Shown: positions 13,930 through 24,955 of the stretch, in pieces
Layout of the letters: each line of letters opens with the position of its first letter
Numbering within the stretch: position 1 is the stretch's first letter
Assembly (NCBI RefSeq): GCF_932274485.2
Contig: NC_065881.2
Span: forward strand, 53,330,702 to 53,394,701
Direction of reading: 5' to 3'
Length of the DNA: 64,000 nucleotides
Origin: Patella vulgata
Lineage: Eukaryota; Mollusca; Gastropoda; Patellidae
The notes under the pieces: model-generated
Seen by the model: only the letters and a program-made list of their open reading frames with translations
Database searches by the model: none
What the model was told of the DNA's origin: nothing
Translations under genes and position numbers: made by a program

Positions 13930-14766
13930 TCAATATACACTTAAAATTGATACTCATACTCATTCTGATAAACCAAAAATTGAAATAAAATCTGTTATCA
14001 TAAATATCTGTATTACATTATGACTATATATTAACTTGATTGTATTTTGTAAACTGATAACATTAATAAATGTTACAAACCTCGTATGTTGATACAGCAA
14101 ATTTAAAGTGGAATTCTAGTGTCATTCTGCGTTAAAACAAAACCAGCATTATCGCCATCGCGGCTTTCAAAGTTGGATGTGGAACTAGGTGATGAAATAA
14201 CTTGATTTTAACCTATATACTCCCCTCAAAAACTGCAGTACGTGCATTTTTTAGGCAACAAAATGCCCCTTTCTTACTATAACACCATAACACAACTTTC
14301 TACGCAAAGGCAACGAACGTGTGGGTCAAATTTTTTTGTGTCAACAGGCCTACAATAGAATTTAGTTGGAGAATATCTACTGCTATTTCGTGTGAACAAG
14401 TTACTATATAAATAAAGCGTGAAAGGATATTATTTTCATGTTCAAACTACTACAGGCAGTCGTGTCGTTCTAATTGATATCACACAGTATGCAAATCTCG
14501 GTCACGCTTTAAAGTGAGAGTCTCTCGCCACTGAACTCTTTGCAAAAGAAAAAAAAAAAAAAAATAAGCCCCCCCTCCCAAAAAACCCCAACAAAAAACA
14601 AACAACAAAACAAAACACATTAAACCACGTTAGAGCGATGTTAGACCTACACCTTTAGAGGTGCAAATTGGTCGTCATCAACAAAAAGTAGAGATTTAGC
14701 ACCTTTAGAAGTTATGTGATTCACCCACCATCCAAAATGGGTGCTAATAACCTACAACGTTCCATT
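13502..14766. other. Intergenic with SINE-A tail fragment and microsatellite
   Basis: A 3' fragment of SINE family A lies at about 13861-13928 (TAATGACCTACTTTGTGTCG, then (CT)n). A-rich and C-rich simple sequence lies at 14545-14625. No exon was seen. Confidence 0.6.
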
Positions 14767-14778
14767 CTGTTAAATTAT

Positions 14779-15060
14779 GGGGGGTTGGATGGCTGAATGG
14801 TTAGCGTGCGCGCTGTATCATAAAGTCTGTCATTGAGTCGACTGGCGTGGTTTCGAATCCCCGGTTGTACGTGGCAAGGAGTAGGGTCGCCTGTCCAACC
14901 TCGTGGGTTTTCTCCGGGGCCTCCGGTTTCCTCCCACTGCTAAAGACCCCTACGCGCAAGCGAATTATGTAAATAAAATTAAACCATATGTTAGTCCCGA
15001 AATGACCTAGTTTGTGTCGAGTGGACGTTAAACCCCATTTCTCTCTCTCTCTCTCTCTCT
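14779..15060 (+). mobile_element. SINE family A, full-length copy
   Basis: A tRNA-derived SINE. The head carries an A-box-like TGGCTGAATGGTTAGCG and a B-box-like GGTTTCGAATCCC, so it descends from a tRNA with an internal pol III promoter. The 3' part ends GTGGACGTTAAACCCCATTT and a (CT)n tail. A perfect 12-bp target duplication, CTGTTAAATTAT, flanks it at 14767-14778 and 15061-15072, so the insertion is young and complete. Confidence 0.93.
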
Positions 15061-15072
15061 CTGTTAAATTAT

Positions 15073-16469
15073 AATTTAGTTAATGAAATTTATAAAATTA
15101 TTCCTCCAATGGCATGCGATTCATATTTTTACAGGTTTACATGGCCCAAGCCCCGGATCTCATACGTTTGCCTGTAGCTTTAATAAGTAATTTATTTCGG
15201 ATGACTCCGGCTCATTTTAATGCAATAGTAATAGAAATAAATAACAAATTGAAAAGCTGGGATTTTTCTTATTAACCTAGATATGTCAAAATGTGACGCC
15301 ATTATCAAATAACCCAATAGCCCGGATTACTTATTTAGTTCTAATAGTGAATAATCAATTAAAAATCACAATAGGTGTCTAATGAAAGTCAGCCTATATC
15401 CAACACAACTTTCATAATTAGTCATTACTTAGTACAGGAATCGTATTAACGTGGTTTAGTGATAATCAAGCGTCAGAGGAGATTGGAATTATGACCCACA
15501 ATCGCTATTCACGTAAAATAGGACACTGGTATCGGGTCAAACCACATAATAGTATTTGTATCAGTTGATTTGTATATGTTTTGTCTTCCGGTGGTCATTT
15601 TTGCTATCAACTGTTTCCTCAAGAGATACTCAGATTTCATGGTCGATAATTATTTTGAAGCACGATCTCAAAGCACCTTTTTTTTTTCTTTTTTTTTTTA
15701 AAAATCACTATCTCCAATATTTGAAATATCAAAAAGGTGACAAGTTTTTTTTAAGAGAATCTCCTTGTAATTGTTTATATAATAGGAAGTCTATCATTTA
15801 ATTATTGACATCATCGCTGTCAACTACTTGACCCCTTTAATCCTTTTCTACGTCATCATTATTATGTGTTTCTAAATTTTAAATCCTGTTACGATACATG
15901 ATCTTCCATTGACTAACGTCATACATATCATATGTATGAATGAACAGATTAAACGTTCGTGAACACATTGTACCACTGTGGTAATAAACGAAGCTATCAT
16001 TGAAACGTAATTAAGATTTCTATAAGCTTTCCGATTTCTTGATAAATCGACGACTTAATGTTTAATGGCTGAGCAAAATATGTTTTGATGATAGAATTGA
16101 TGGATTATTATATGTTTGGATGAATGGAATGGAATGGGTAGTTCGAAATGTTTGGATGAATTGATTAATGGATGGTTTGAAAAGTGTTTAGATAATATGT
16201 GTGGTTTGAAATAAGTTTGCGTTTCTGTATGGTGAGAGAAATCATACAAAAATATGAATGGTTAAATAAATATATCTTGGCCTGGAGTATAAATAGACGC
16301 TTCAAAATATTATTGATTGGATTAGTGACTGGTTGTATAATACATGTGTAAATGATCTAAAATATGGTTCGCTAAATGACTGGTTTGGGTCTGTGCTTAA
16401 AACAAATAGTTGGTCAGTTGAAATGATGAATGTGTGGGTTGTGTTTGTACTAATTTTGGTATGGATAGG
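15073..16469. other. Intergenic, no gene seen
   Basis: AT-rich sequence with poly-T tracts near 15680-15700 and loose GATGG-like repeats at 16080-16165. No exon or RNA gene was recognised. Confidence 0.4.
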
Positions 16470-16865
16470 TTAAAGATACATTATGGGAGATTAGATAAAG
16501 AGCTGGCAGTTCTCACTAAAGTGTAATAGTTAAACACTTGATACTGTAAAGGAATTTGCTGAAAATTTCAGTAAAATTGATCCACTATGAACTGAGATTT
16601 TAGCGATTGAATTTTCGGCCTAGCCTCGATCATCATTACTAAAGTCGGTAGGATAAAAACATAGTCTCGATTATCCATTTCATGATTTAATTATGAAGTC
16701 GAACAGCAAATCGGAACCTAATCCAATAAACATCGCACCCTAGCAATGCCATCGAGAGTTGATTATGGTCTGGATCAGTTGATTAATGTTTAATTATTAA
16801 TTTAGATAACATTTCAGGCCTAAAGGAAGACCTGCAATAGGCAGATTTAGCTCTTGCATGAGGAG
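16470..16865 (+). mobile_element. TTAA-ended MITE, copy 3
   Basis: Starts TTAAAGATACATTATGG and runs to CAGATTTAGCTCTTGCATG. It is the same family as the 6427-6827 copy in opposite orientation. The far terminus is eroded. Confidence 0.8.
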
Positions 16866-17011
16866 ACGGCTATTCTATCAGCAAAAAATGTCATGACTAA
16901 TTAATGTAATGGAATAGAGTATTGGTTATTATATATTGTAATTATTTTATCTAAATAACCTAAATAAATCACTTCTATATATTATTATTGCGCAATATTA
17001 CAAAATAAGTG

Positions 17012-17016
<5 letters not shown>

Positions 17017-17074
<58 letters not shown>

Positions 17075-17330
17075 GGTTTAACGTCCACTCGACACAAACT
17101 AGGTCATTTCGGGACTAACATATGGTTTAATTTTATTTCAATAATTCGCTTGTGCATAGGGTTCTTTAGCAGTGGGAGGAAACCGGAGGACCCGGAGAAA
17201 ACCCACGAGGTTGGACAGGCGACCCTACTCCTTGTCACGTACAACCGGGGATTCGAAACCACGCCAGTCGACTCAATGACAGACTTTATGATACAGCGCG
17301 CGCACGCTAACCATTCAGCCCCCCCCCCCC
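17017..17330 (-). mobile_element. SINE family A, full-length copy (reverse)
   Basis: Minus-oriented SINE with a long (GA)n tract at 17017-17070 (its tail), the shared 3' body and a tRNA-like head ending in poly-C. The 12-bp target duplication ATAAGTGAATGG flanks it at 17005-17016 and 17331-17342. The 109-codon frame over it is not a gene. Confidence 0.93.
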
Positions 17331-17355
17331 ATAAGTGAATGGTGCATGGTAGATA

Positions 17356-18509
17356 TACTATTCAAAAAAAGTAGGGGATATTTGATTTTGGGGGCATAAT
17401 ACTAAAATATGCAAATGACTACGAAAAAAGTCACTATAGAACCTAACAGAAGAAACATTTCCAGTTACATGTGACGCCAAAACGCACCAATAGCTACCGC
17501 ATGGAATGCAGGTGATGCTTGGGATCATCATGGGGGTCCAACCCAAGATTTGCACGACTCTGACTTTGAATGTTACAGTCATTGTGGCATTGAATTCCAG
17601 GGTGGAAACATCAGTTTAATTGTTTTAGTGACCAGAAAACAAATTTTGCTATGCGTCGGCTTACCCAAAATGAAAGGTTACGTGCCCTTGGCATGCTACA
17701 GATCGGCACAACACAGGCGGTTGTGGCGCGGACGATGAATGTTTCTCAGTCTGTCATAAGCAGGCTATGGTCCAGATACCGTGATACACAATCTGTACAG
17801 GACAGACCACGCTCAGGTCGACCAAGGGCGACAACTCAAGCCCAGGATCGATTTATCCGTACCTTGGCCTTGAGAAATCGTGTCATCACAGCAAATCAGA
17901 TCAGCGCTCGTCTTCAAACAGACACTGGTGTGAGAGTGAGTGGCCAGACGATTCGGAATCGACTGCATAGGGGTCACCTTCGCGCCCGACGTCCTCGCGT
18001 GATCCCTTGTTTTAGATATCATCGCATCCAGGCTAGACGTCGTTGGTGTAGGGATCGTCAACACTGGGATAATCGACGCTGGAGCAATGTGATGTTTTCA
18101 GATGAGTCGAGGTTCACTGTTGATTTTTTGGACAGACGTCAACAACGTCCTGCCAATGTCCAAGAACTTGCTGCTGCGTTGCAACAGGAATGGGACAATC
18201 TGGACCAAAATGACCTTAGACGTCTCATTAGGAGTATGCCACGTCGGATCAATGCTTGTTTGGCAAACAGAGGAGGATTTACCCGTTACTGACTTGGTTG
18301 TGATGCTGTGGTAACTTTGCTGTTTGACCCCGGGTATCATTTTACCCTTATAATGGTCAGTCTGTGCCTGACTTAGTCTAACGATCATTTGGAATAAATC
18401 GATGAATGTGAACTTCATTTCATTTTGTCATTTGTTTCTTCGTTAGTTTTATTAGGTGACTTTAATAACACTTAAAAATCAAATATCCCCTACTTTTTTT
18501 TGAATAGTA
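17356..18509 (+). mobile_element. Tc1-like DNA transposon, internally deleted
   Basis: 1154 bp with inverted ends (TACTATTCAAAAAAAGTAG at the left, its complement at the right) and TA duplications at 17354-17355 and 18510-18511. The inverted repeats run about 35 bp. It encodes the transposase remnant at 17651-18292. Internal coding sequence is missing, so it could move only with an enzyme supplied elsewhere. Confidence 0.93.
17651..18292 (+). pseudogene. Tc1-like transposase, missing part of the catalytic core
   Basis: The 213-codon frame starts MRRLTQNERLRALGML. Its N-terminal half is a paired-like helix-turn-helix DNA-binding region (TTQAVVARTMNVSQSVISRLW). A GRPR-type linker (RSGRPRATT) and a second helix-turn-helix follow. 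The first catalytic Asp lies in the standard block WSNVMFSDESRFTV (about residues 143-156). The frame then jumps directly to a C-terminal segment (NVQELAAALQQEWDNLDQ). The stretch that should carry the second Asp and the DD34E glutamate is absent. Full Tc1 transposases are about 340 residues, so roughly 120 are missing. The flanking parts remain in one open frame, which implies an in-frame or recent deletion. Confidence 0.9.
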
Positions 18510-18511
18510 TA

Positions 18512-20513
18512 TATAGTTTAAAAGCCCCTTTATATTAACTAGTATCATTTATACCGTTTAAAAGCCGACTATATGCGTTTAATGGCCAAACTTTTATGAC
18601 CCCGATTAACCAGTTATAAATCTGGTTAAAATTCATTACGCTACATTTTTTAATTTTACAGAAAACATGACATAGGAGTATTTTTCTGCTTTCATGTTTT
18701 GAAAAAACCCAGAAAGCTTAATTTACACTTTATAAACATTTTTGTATGTTTAATACGACTTTATGTACCTATATTTTCTTTTCATTATTTTTTGGTCGTA
18801 TATGAGTATAAATTTAGAAAATTATATGACGTCATTGGACCCCTTGTTAAAATATTTACCCTACTTAAGTCCACTTTAGAAGTTAAGTATTTAAATACAC
18901 GTGGTTTGTATTTACTTAGTGTAATAATATAGCTTATTAAGCATGGGGTTTTGTGTGAGAATTAACACACGAAGTACGGTACAACAAAAAGGGTGTTATT
19001 TACGCAAGCTATTCAATGACAAATGATTTAGAATTTGTTTTAGAAAGGGTATTTATACACATACTCTGTCTCAATCACGACACCCATCACGGCTTATGGT
19101 AAGCTCGGTGTGCATGAGTTAGCAGCTAAATGGTTTAAATACAAAATTTACAACAAAATGTATCAGTTTTGTGAATTTCTAATATTTAAACTATAGGGAT
19201 GTTGTTTCATGTCGACGATGATGATGACGATGATGATGACCCGAAAGTCGCATATAAAGCTTATTATGCCAGGTCTCTCTTTTCAGTGTTTCATTATAAA
19301 ATTACTTTAATACATCCAACATAGTTTTAATATGGTATTAATATAATTATTGATTTTATAAATAAACCTACTTGCCCGGGTTCCAAAATAGGCCTAATCT
19401 TATTCTTATCTAGACATTCTAGACTCGCCTAACAGTAGAATTACGTAACCGGGCACAATAAAATTACACGATGTAGTCACGGGTATTTAATCTAGAGAAT
19501 TTTCAATTCAAACTATTTTATAAAGTATAAATGCATATAGCACCTACCTTAGTACCGCTGGATCATTAGAAATAGAAAATGTAATATAATAGCATCTGTA
19601 GACTCTTATTTCACAGGTATATAATCTTGTATCCTCTGAAGAGGGGATCCACTCAACTAAATAATGAACTACATTAATCCTTTTACATCATAAACATTGA
19701 TAACACCACTAATAAAGTGATATGTCTGTATCACGCGTCTGTATCAAGTAAGAAGACCTTTTCACACGACCGCTTCTCACTTGAAATACATAATACACAG
19801 TAGAAGCTACATACAGAGAGCATTGCTAGTCAGTCAATTCGTTTCAGCCAACATTGACAATACCGGCCACCGTCAGAACAGCTCAACGCGGAAAAAAAGC
19901 CGATTAACCCGAAATCTTCGTATATTAAAGATTGTTGAAGCGATCTATGATTCAACGGGAAAGTATTTTGGGTGACAAGCCTTATATCGCTACAGGAAAA
20001 TATTAAATGTAACCTAACTTTGGTCATACCTTATATAATTATTATTATAAATACCTCATTTTTCACAGTTAATATCTTTCATCTCGAACATTTATACGAA
20101 CCGCCATGGATGAAGTAACTGTGAAACTTCCTTGGTAATCATATTATCTCTGGAATCAATGGAGTGTGAAAACTGAATGTGATAATATGCTTTATTAGCT
20201 GTAAATGGGATTATTCTTTGTTCATACCCAACTACCTGTATTGGATGTCAACAACATGTTTTCTCTATTAAGTACAAACATTAATGAATATCTTTCCGCT
20301 GAGAATAGCTATAGACTTGGAGTCGAGTCCTATTAGACCGGGGGCACAGTGCGGGCGGAAAATGCGTAAAACCAAGCCCAAACAACTATGACTGGTACAG
20401 GTCAACAGAAATCTTACAGTTCAGCTCATTTCATTTCACGTTCAAGTTATCAGTCAAACAGCGAAAAGGTCAATTTCTGATTTAGCCTGGATCACCTGTT
20501 GACCCCCCCCCCC
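18512..20513. other. Intergenic, no gene seen
   Basis: AT-rich sequence with a GATGAC/GATGATGAC run near 19215-19240. The open frames (for example 77 codons at 18699-18932) show no domain. No exon was recognised. Confidence 0.4.
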
Positions 20514-21484
20514 CATAGGCGTACGAGCCAGGGGGGCAGGGGGGGGGGGGCAGCTGCCCCCCTCACTTTCGGGCAAGCTGACTTTTCGGGCAGACGGGTA
20601 AAGTGAAAACAAAAATTTATTTCATCTACTTGGCAAAATAAAGTGCCCGAAATCTAATAAAACACTAATTTTACGGGCTGGAATAGCAGGAAAACACGTT
20701 TGCGGCTGTCAAATATTCCAAAATTTTCTTGCGGGGTCCATACAAGGTCAGTTCCGCTTCTTCGCCTCTCGAAGAAAACCGGCGCCGCTGTCTGTAAACC
20801 CGAAATTTTTTCAGGCATTTCTAGTTTTGCTTCCCTTACTATTATCGAGCCCTAATATAACACTAATTTTACTTTTCTTTTAATTGAATGCCACGAATTT
20901 GTACAGAGTTGACTATGGATTAAAAAATGTTGCCTGGAGTCACTCTACTTTGTGCGACATTTTTCGGGCATCGATTATTATTTGTGAATGCAGCTGCAAC
21001 AGTCTGATTGGATGGTTGGAATTCAGAGTGGGATTTCGGTTACAAAACCATTGGATACTTTTGGAGTTTACACGTGCTAGAATAGCAGAAAACGCATTTG
21101 CGGACGTTCAATTTTCAAAATGTTCTCCGGGAGGGTATACCCCCGAACCCAGCGACGATTGATTGGTTGTTTGGAATTCCGGTCGGCCAGGTAGGCTATA
21201 TTGGACCAAATTGAAGTTGCTGTATTCACAGGCTGGAATAGCAGGAAAACGCGTTTGTGGTAGTTAAATTTTCAAAATTTTCTCCCAACGGTCCCGTCTT
21301 CGTGGACTGTAAACGATTGATTGGAATTCTAGTCAGCCACCTGAGGGGGGGGGGCATGGTTAGCTCCGCTCTCTTCGCCTCTCAAGGAAGACCGGCGCTC
21401 TCTGTAAACCCGAAATTTTTTTCGGGCATACCGCGTTCTCCCCCCCCCCCCCGCCCCAGCTGTCATCGAGCCCGTACGCCTATG
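20514..21484 (+). mobile_element. Inverted-repeat element D, long non-autonomous copy
   Basis: About 970 bp, bounded by CATAGGCGTACGAGC and GAGCCCGTACGCCTATG, which are inverted. Poly-C tracts lie on both outer sides, as if it had inserted into a C run. Internally it holds about three diverged subrepeats of roughly 165 bp (recurring block AATAGCAGGAAAACGCGTTT, then a TGATTGG stretch). The same body recurs at 38.0-38.8 and 56.8-58.1 kb. No transposase frame is present. The superfamily is undetermined. Confidence 0.8.
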
Positions 21485-21759
21485 CCCCCCCCCCCACACA
21501 CACACACCATTATTTACTGAATGAGAGGTTGGGTCTGAACCTGCGTTATACTGTTTCATTCCTTGTGCATGTAGTGTTTGATCCAAATCGTCTAGATTCT
21601 AAAATGGTGGAAATAACGGATTTTACACCAAAGAATTTCCCAGAAATATGTTTAATTTGATTACGGTCAGGGCTACTGGCTGGCAAAGTTACAGTAGCAA
21701 CAGCAACTTGACGCACAAAATCCACAACGGTGTCGTCCATAAAGATTGGCCTTGTGAGA

Positions 21760-21870
21760 AGGGAGAGAGAGAGAAATGGGGTTTAACGTTCACTTGACAC
21801 AAAGTAACTCATTTCGGGACTAAATGACAGACGTTATGATACAACGCGGACGCCATACCCGTGCTCTACC
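21760..21870 (-). mobile_element. SINE family A fragment
   Basis: Starts with a (GA)n tract and AAATGGGGTTTAACG, then matches parts of the family-A body around GACAGACGTTATGATACAACG. It is deleted internally and diverged. Confidence 0.7.
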
Positions 21871-24415
21871 ATTCGTCGTGAAAAAGAGAAAGCGACTCTT
21901 ATGACGCCATGTTCCAATGGTGAGGTGCTCGGCACCATGCTTATGGTCACGTGACAAAAGAGATCGTCAGATAATGTCTCTTGGCGCCATATCCAACCGA
22001 TTTTGTGGGATAGGGGACGGCGAGGTAACCATTCCATTTTCAAGGTTGACGTCGCACGATTTTCTTTATTGTTGCATCTTATCTCTTGATAGATGAATAA
22101 ACTTTATTAAATGGAGCCTGTAGCCTATCATTGCATAGAATTTCAGTTTTGGTATGTTAAGAAGGGTAGGCGCATTTGAGTTGCATCCTTAGCAACTTAA
22201 TCTAGAAAGATACTGTTTTCTGCGTGTATAAAAGTAAACGTAAATAAAACATTTGAATCTGGAATACACCCAGGCAAAATATAGTAATTGTCATAAATCT
22301 TTCGTCTATAAATAAAGATAATAAGAGGTAGTTAAGCTTGATATATCTTTAACACTTGGTATTTGACAAAAGCTGAAGATGAAACCAATTTTCTCTTTAT
22401 GGCCATGCATCGCATTTATCATCTGAGCAGACCATACTTGTTAACATATTATTTCTTTTAAAAACCCTTTTTAAGGTTTACGTTATCAAATTCTATGGCC
22501 ACCTTATGTAATGTCTAACATTTCAGACTTGATGTACATGGAAACTATATATTTAACTATTTAAACAAACTTATCTAGGAAAACTATGGGTGCCGTCTTA
22601 TTCTTTGGTTAGGCGTAGTAAAACATCATCAGAATTTCACACCCTAAACAATCAAATTATTTGTTATTTATTTATCGTATTTGTTATTTATTTATCGTAT
22701 TTGTTATTTATTTTATTTGTTATATAATTATCGCATGGTTTATGTAATAATTATACAAATATAGTAGCATTCATGTAATGGAATAAAACGAGAAACAGCC
22801 GTTGTGTGTTTTTACAAAACGCCATAAAAGTAATATGAATTGAAATTAAATATCCATTCATTAGTTAGATTCGTATTTTCACGTCTCAGTGATCAACCTG
22901 GGGCGGACTGGGAGCAGGGAGGGGGTTGTGTTCGGACCCTACATTAAGGTGGCAGGGGATTCGAGGGTGGTAAATTGTGCTTTCTAAGGTATATCCTAAT
23001 GTTTCTGCTTATGCACAAATTTAGCGGTTGACAACCTTACCAATTCATTAAAAAAGGACATAATTCGTGACTAAAAATGGACCCAAAGCTAAACAAGTAC
23101 GATGGTACTATATGGACCAGGAACTGACCATGTTGTTGGATGAAGTTAAAAAATCTAATTCACCAAATCGATGCATGCCAATTTTCATGTCGATCGGACT
23201 TGAACTGACGGAGTCTTAGGCTTTTTCGAAGAACGTCATCCCAAGAACAAGAAGAACAAGATGAGTAGCGGTTAGCGACCAGTTCCTGGTCCAACAAGCT
23301 GCCCAAAGCTACGTGAGAACATCAACTTATTTAGGGATCCCGAGTCTATCATACTCACGGGCTCCATCTGGGGATCAAATAATACACGAATACAGCACGC
23401 ACGGGTCATCTAAAATGCTTGCAAAAGACTGTTAATACACACGATGCAAACCCAAATTGGATACATCTGAAACGAATTTATTACAAAGTATATGACAAAG
23501 CCTTACCTGTTGTATGGCAAATTATGGGCGGGTACTATTTTATCGAATTCATTTGTTTATGGTGAGTAACGTTTGGTTGTGGCCAGTCTAAAACAAGAAC
23601 AATAGGCTATATCTATGGCAGATTTGAGTAGCAGAGATCCCTTAAAGGGTCCCTTAATCCAATGGTTAGGAGCGTTTTAACTATTACATAGAAAATGATT
23701 TACCAACTGATTAATATGGCCGATTTCATAGGAATTACCAGGAATCTGACAGCTTAATACTCTTAAGTATCTTTAATACCCGTGTTTATTGAATGAAGAA
23801 CCAAATACATTAAAATAGTAAAATACAGAGTAAAGTGTTAATGCTAAATTATACCTTTAAGGTTATTCTTGGTGATTTCATCTCTCTATGTAGAAAGATA
23901 ATGAGATGAATCTGTTCCTGTTCAGATATAGATGACAATGGTGGTGTGTAATACATATAATTAGATTGACACAGACTACTAAGTCTTATCATAATAATAA
24001 TGTTACAAATCTTCTATAGAATAAAGTACGGTCGCGTCTGTGAGACCTATATATTAACAAGAATCCGAGGAAAACAGTAGAATTCCAAACACCATTTGAC
24101 CATTATCTTTAAAGAGCAATTGGTGAAAGCGATATATATAATAACAGTTTTATGGATAACATTCACTAGGTTTATTAACTGCAGCGTTTCAATGAGGATA
24201 CTTTCACAGTTATCAAGCATTTGACCACATTTTTCTGGTTTTCAAATTCTACAGGGCAATGATGTCGACAGTCAGTGGGTTGTCCATGTGAAGATCTATG
24301 GTAATCGATTGCTTACCCACAGTATGGTGCAACATTTTACGCGCTGCTACGCTAGGCTGCTATTCTAAACTGCAGTTTAAGCTTTTCACACTTGTCAACA
24401 TAATCCTAATTTCAT
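21871..24415. other. Intergenic, simple repeats only
   Basis: A roughly 20-bp unit (TATTTGTTATTTATTTATCG) is repeated about three times at 22660-22724. A loose inverted repeat (GACCAGGAACTG and CAGTTCCTGGTC) spans about 23116-23294. No exon was recognised. Confidence 0.5.
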
Positions 24416-24774
24416 TTAAAGATACATTATGGGAGATTCGATAAGGAGTTGGCAGTTCTCACTATAATAGTTAAAAACTAGATAATGTAAAGGCAATTTG
24501 CTGAAATTTTCATTCAAATTGACCCACTATGAACCGAGAACAAAGCGATTGAATTTCCGCCTAGCCTTGAAGATCATTACTAAAGTCTCGATTATCCACT
24601 TAATCGTTAAATCGTGAAGGAAAGTTATGCAGTAAATCGGCTCACAATCCACTAAAGATCGCAGGCTAGCGATGTCATCTGGAGTTGATTATAGTCTGGA
24701 TAGGGTTAATTAATGTCTAATTAATAATTTAGATAACAATAGACAGATTTAGCTCTTGCATAATGTATGTTTAA
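24416..24774 (+). mobile_element. TTAA-ended MITE, copy 4
   Basis: 359 bp from TTAAAGATACATTATGGG to CATAATGTATGTTTAA. The termini are inverted repeats of about 16 bp and both edges are TTAA. It is the clearest complete copy of the family in the window. Confidence 0.88.
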
Positions 24775-24777
24775 GGA

Positions 24778-24955
24778 TAGACATGGTGTTTAACGTCCTA
24801 CCTTTCTGAAGCAACCAGTGCCCCTATAGTCTCGGACAGCCGGGTTTACAAGCGTTACACATCGAGGACATTCGAGGTCAAGATCCATAGGGCTCGAATC
24901 TGGAACCTCCCGGTTAGTGATCCATTGCATTACTCAATGAGGCACCGTGGCCTAT
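24778..24955 (-). mobile_element. SINE family C (third tRNA-headed type)
   Basis: Read on the minus strand, it has a tRNA-like head (GGCCACGGTGCCTCATTGAG) with a B-box-like GATTCGAGCCC, and ends TAGGACGTTAAACACCATG. That end matches the 3' motif of families A and B although the head differs. It abuts the MITE at 24416-24774. Only one copy was seen. Confidence 0.6.
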
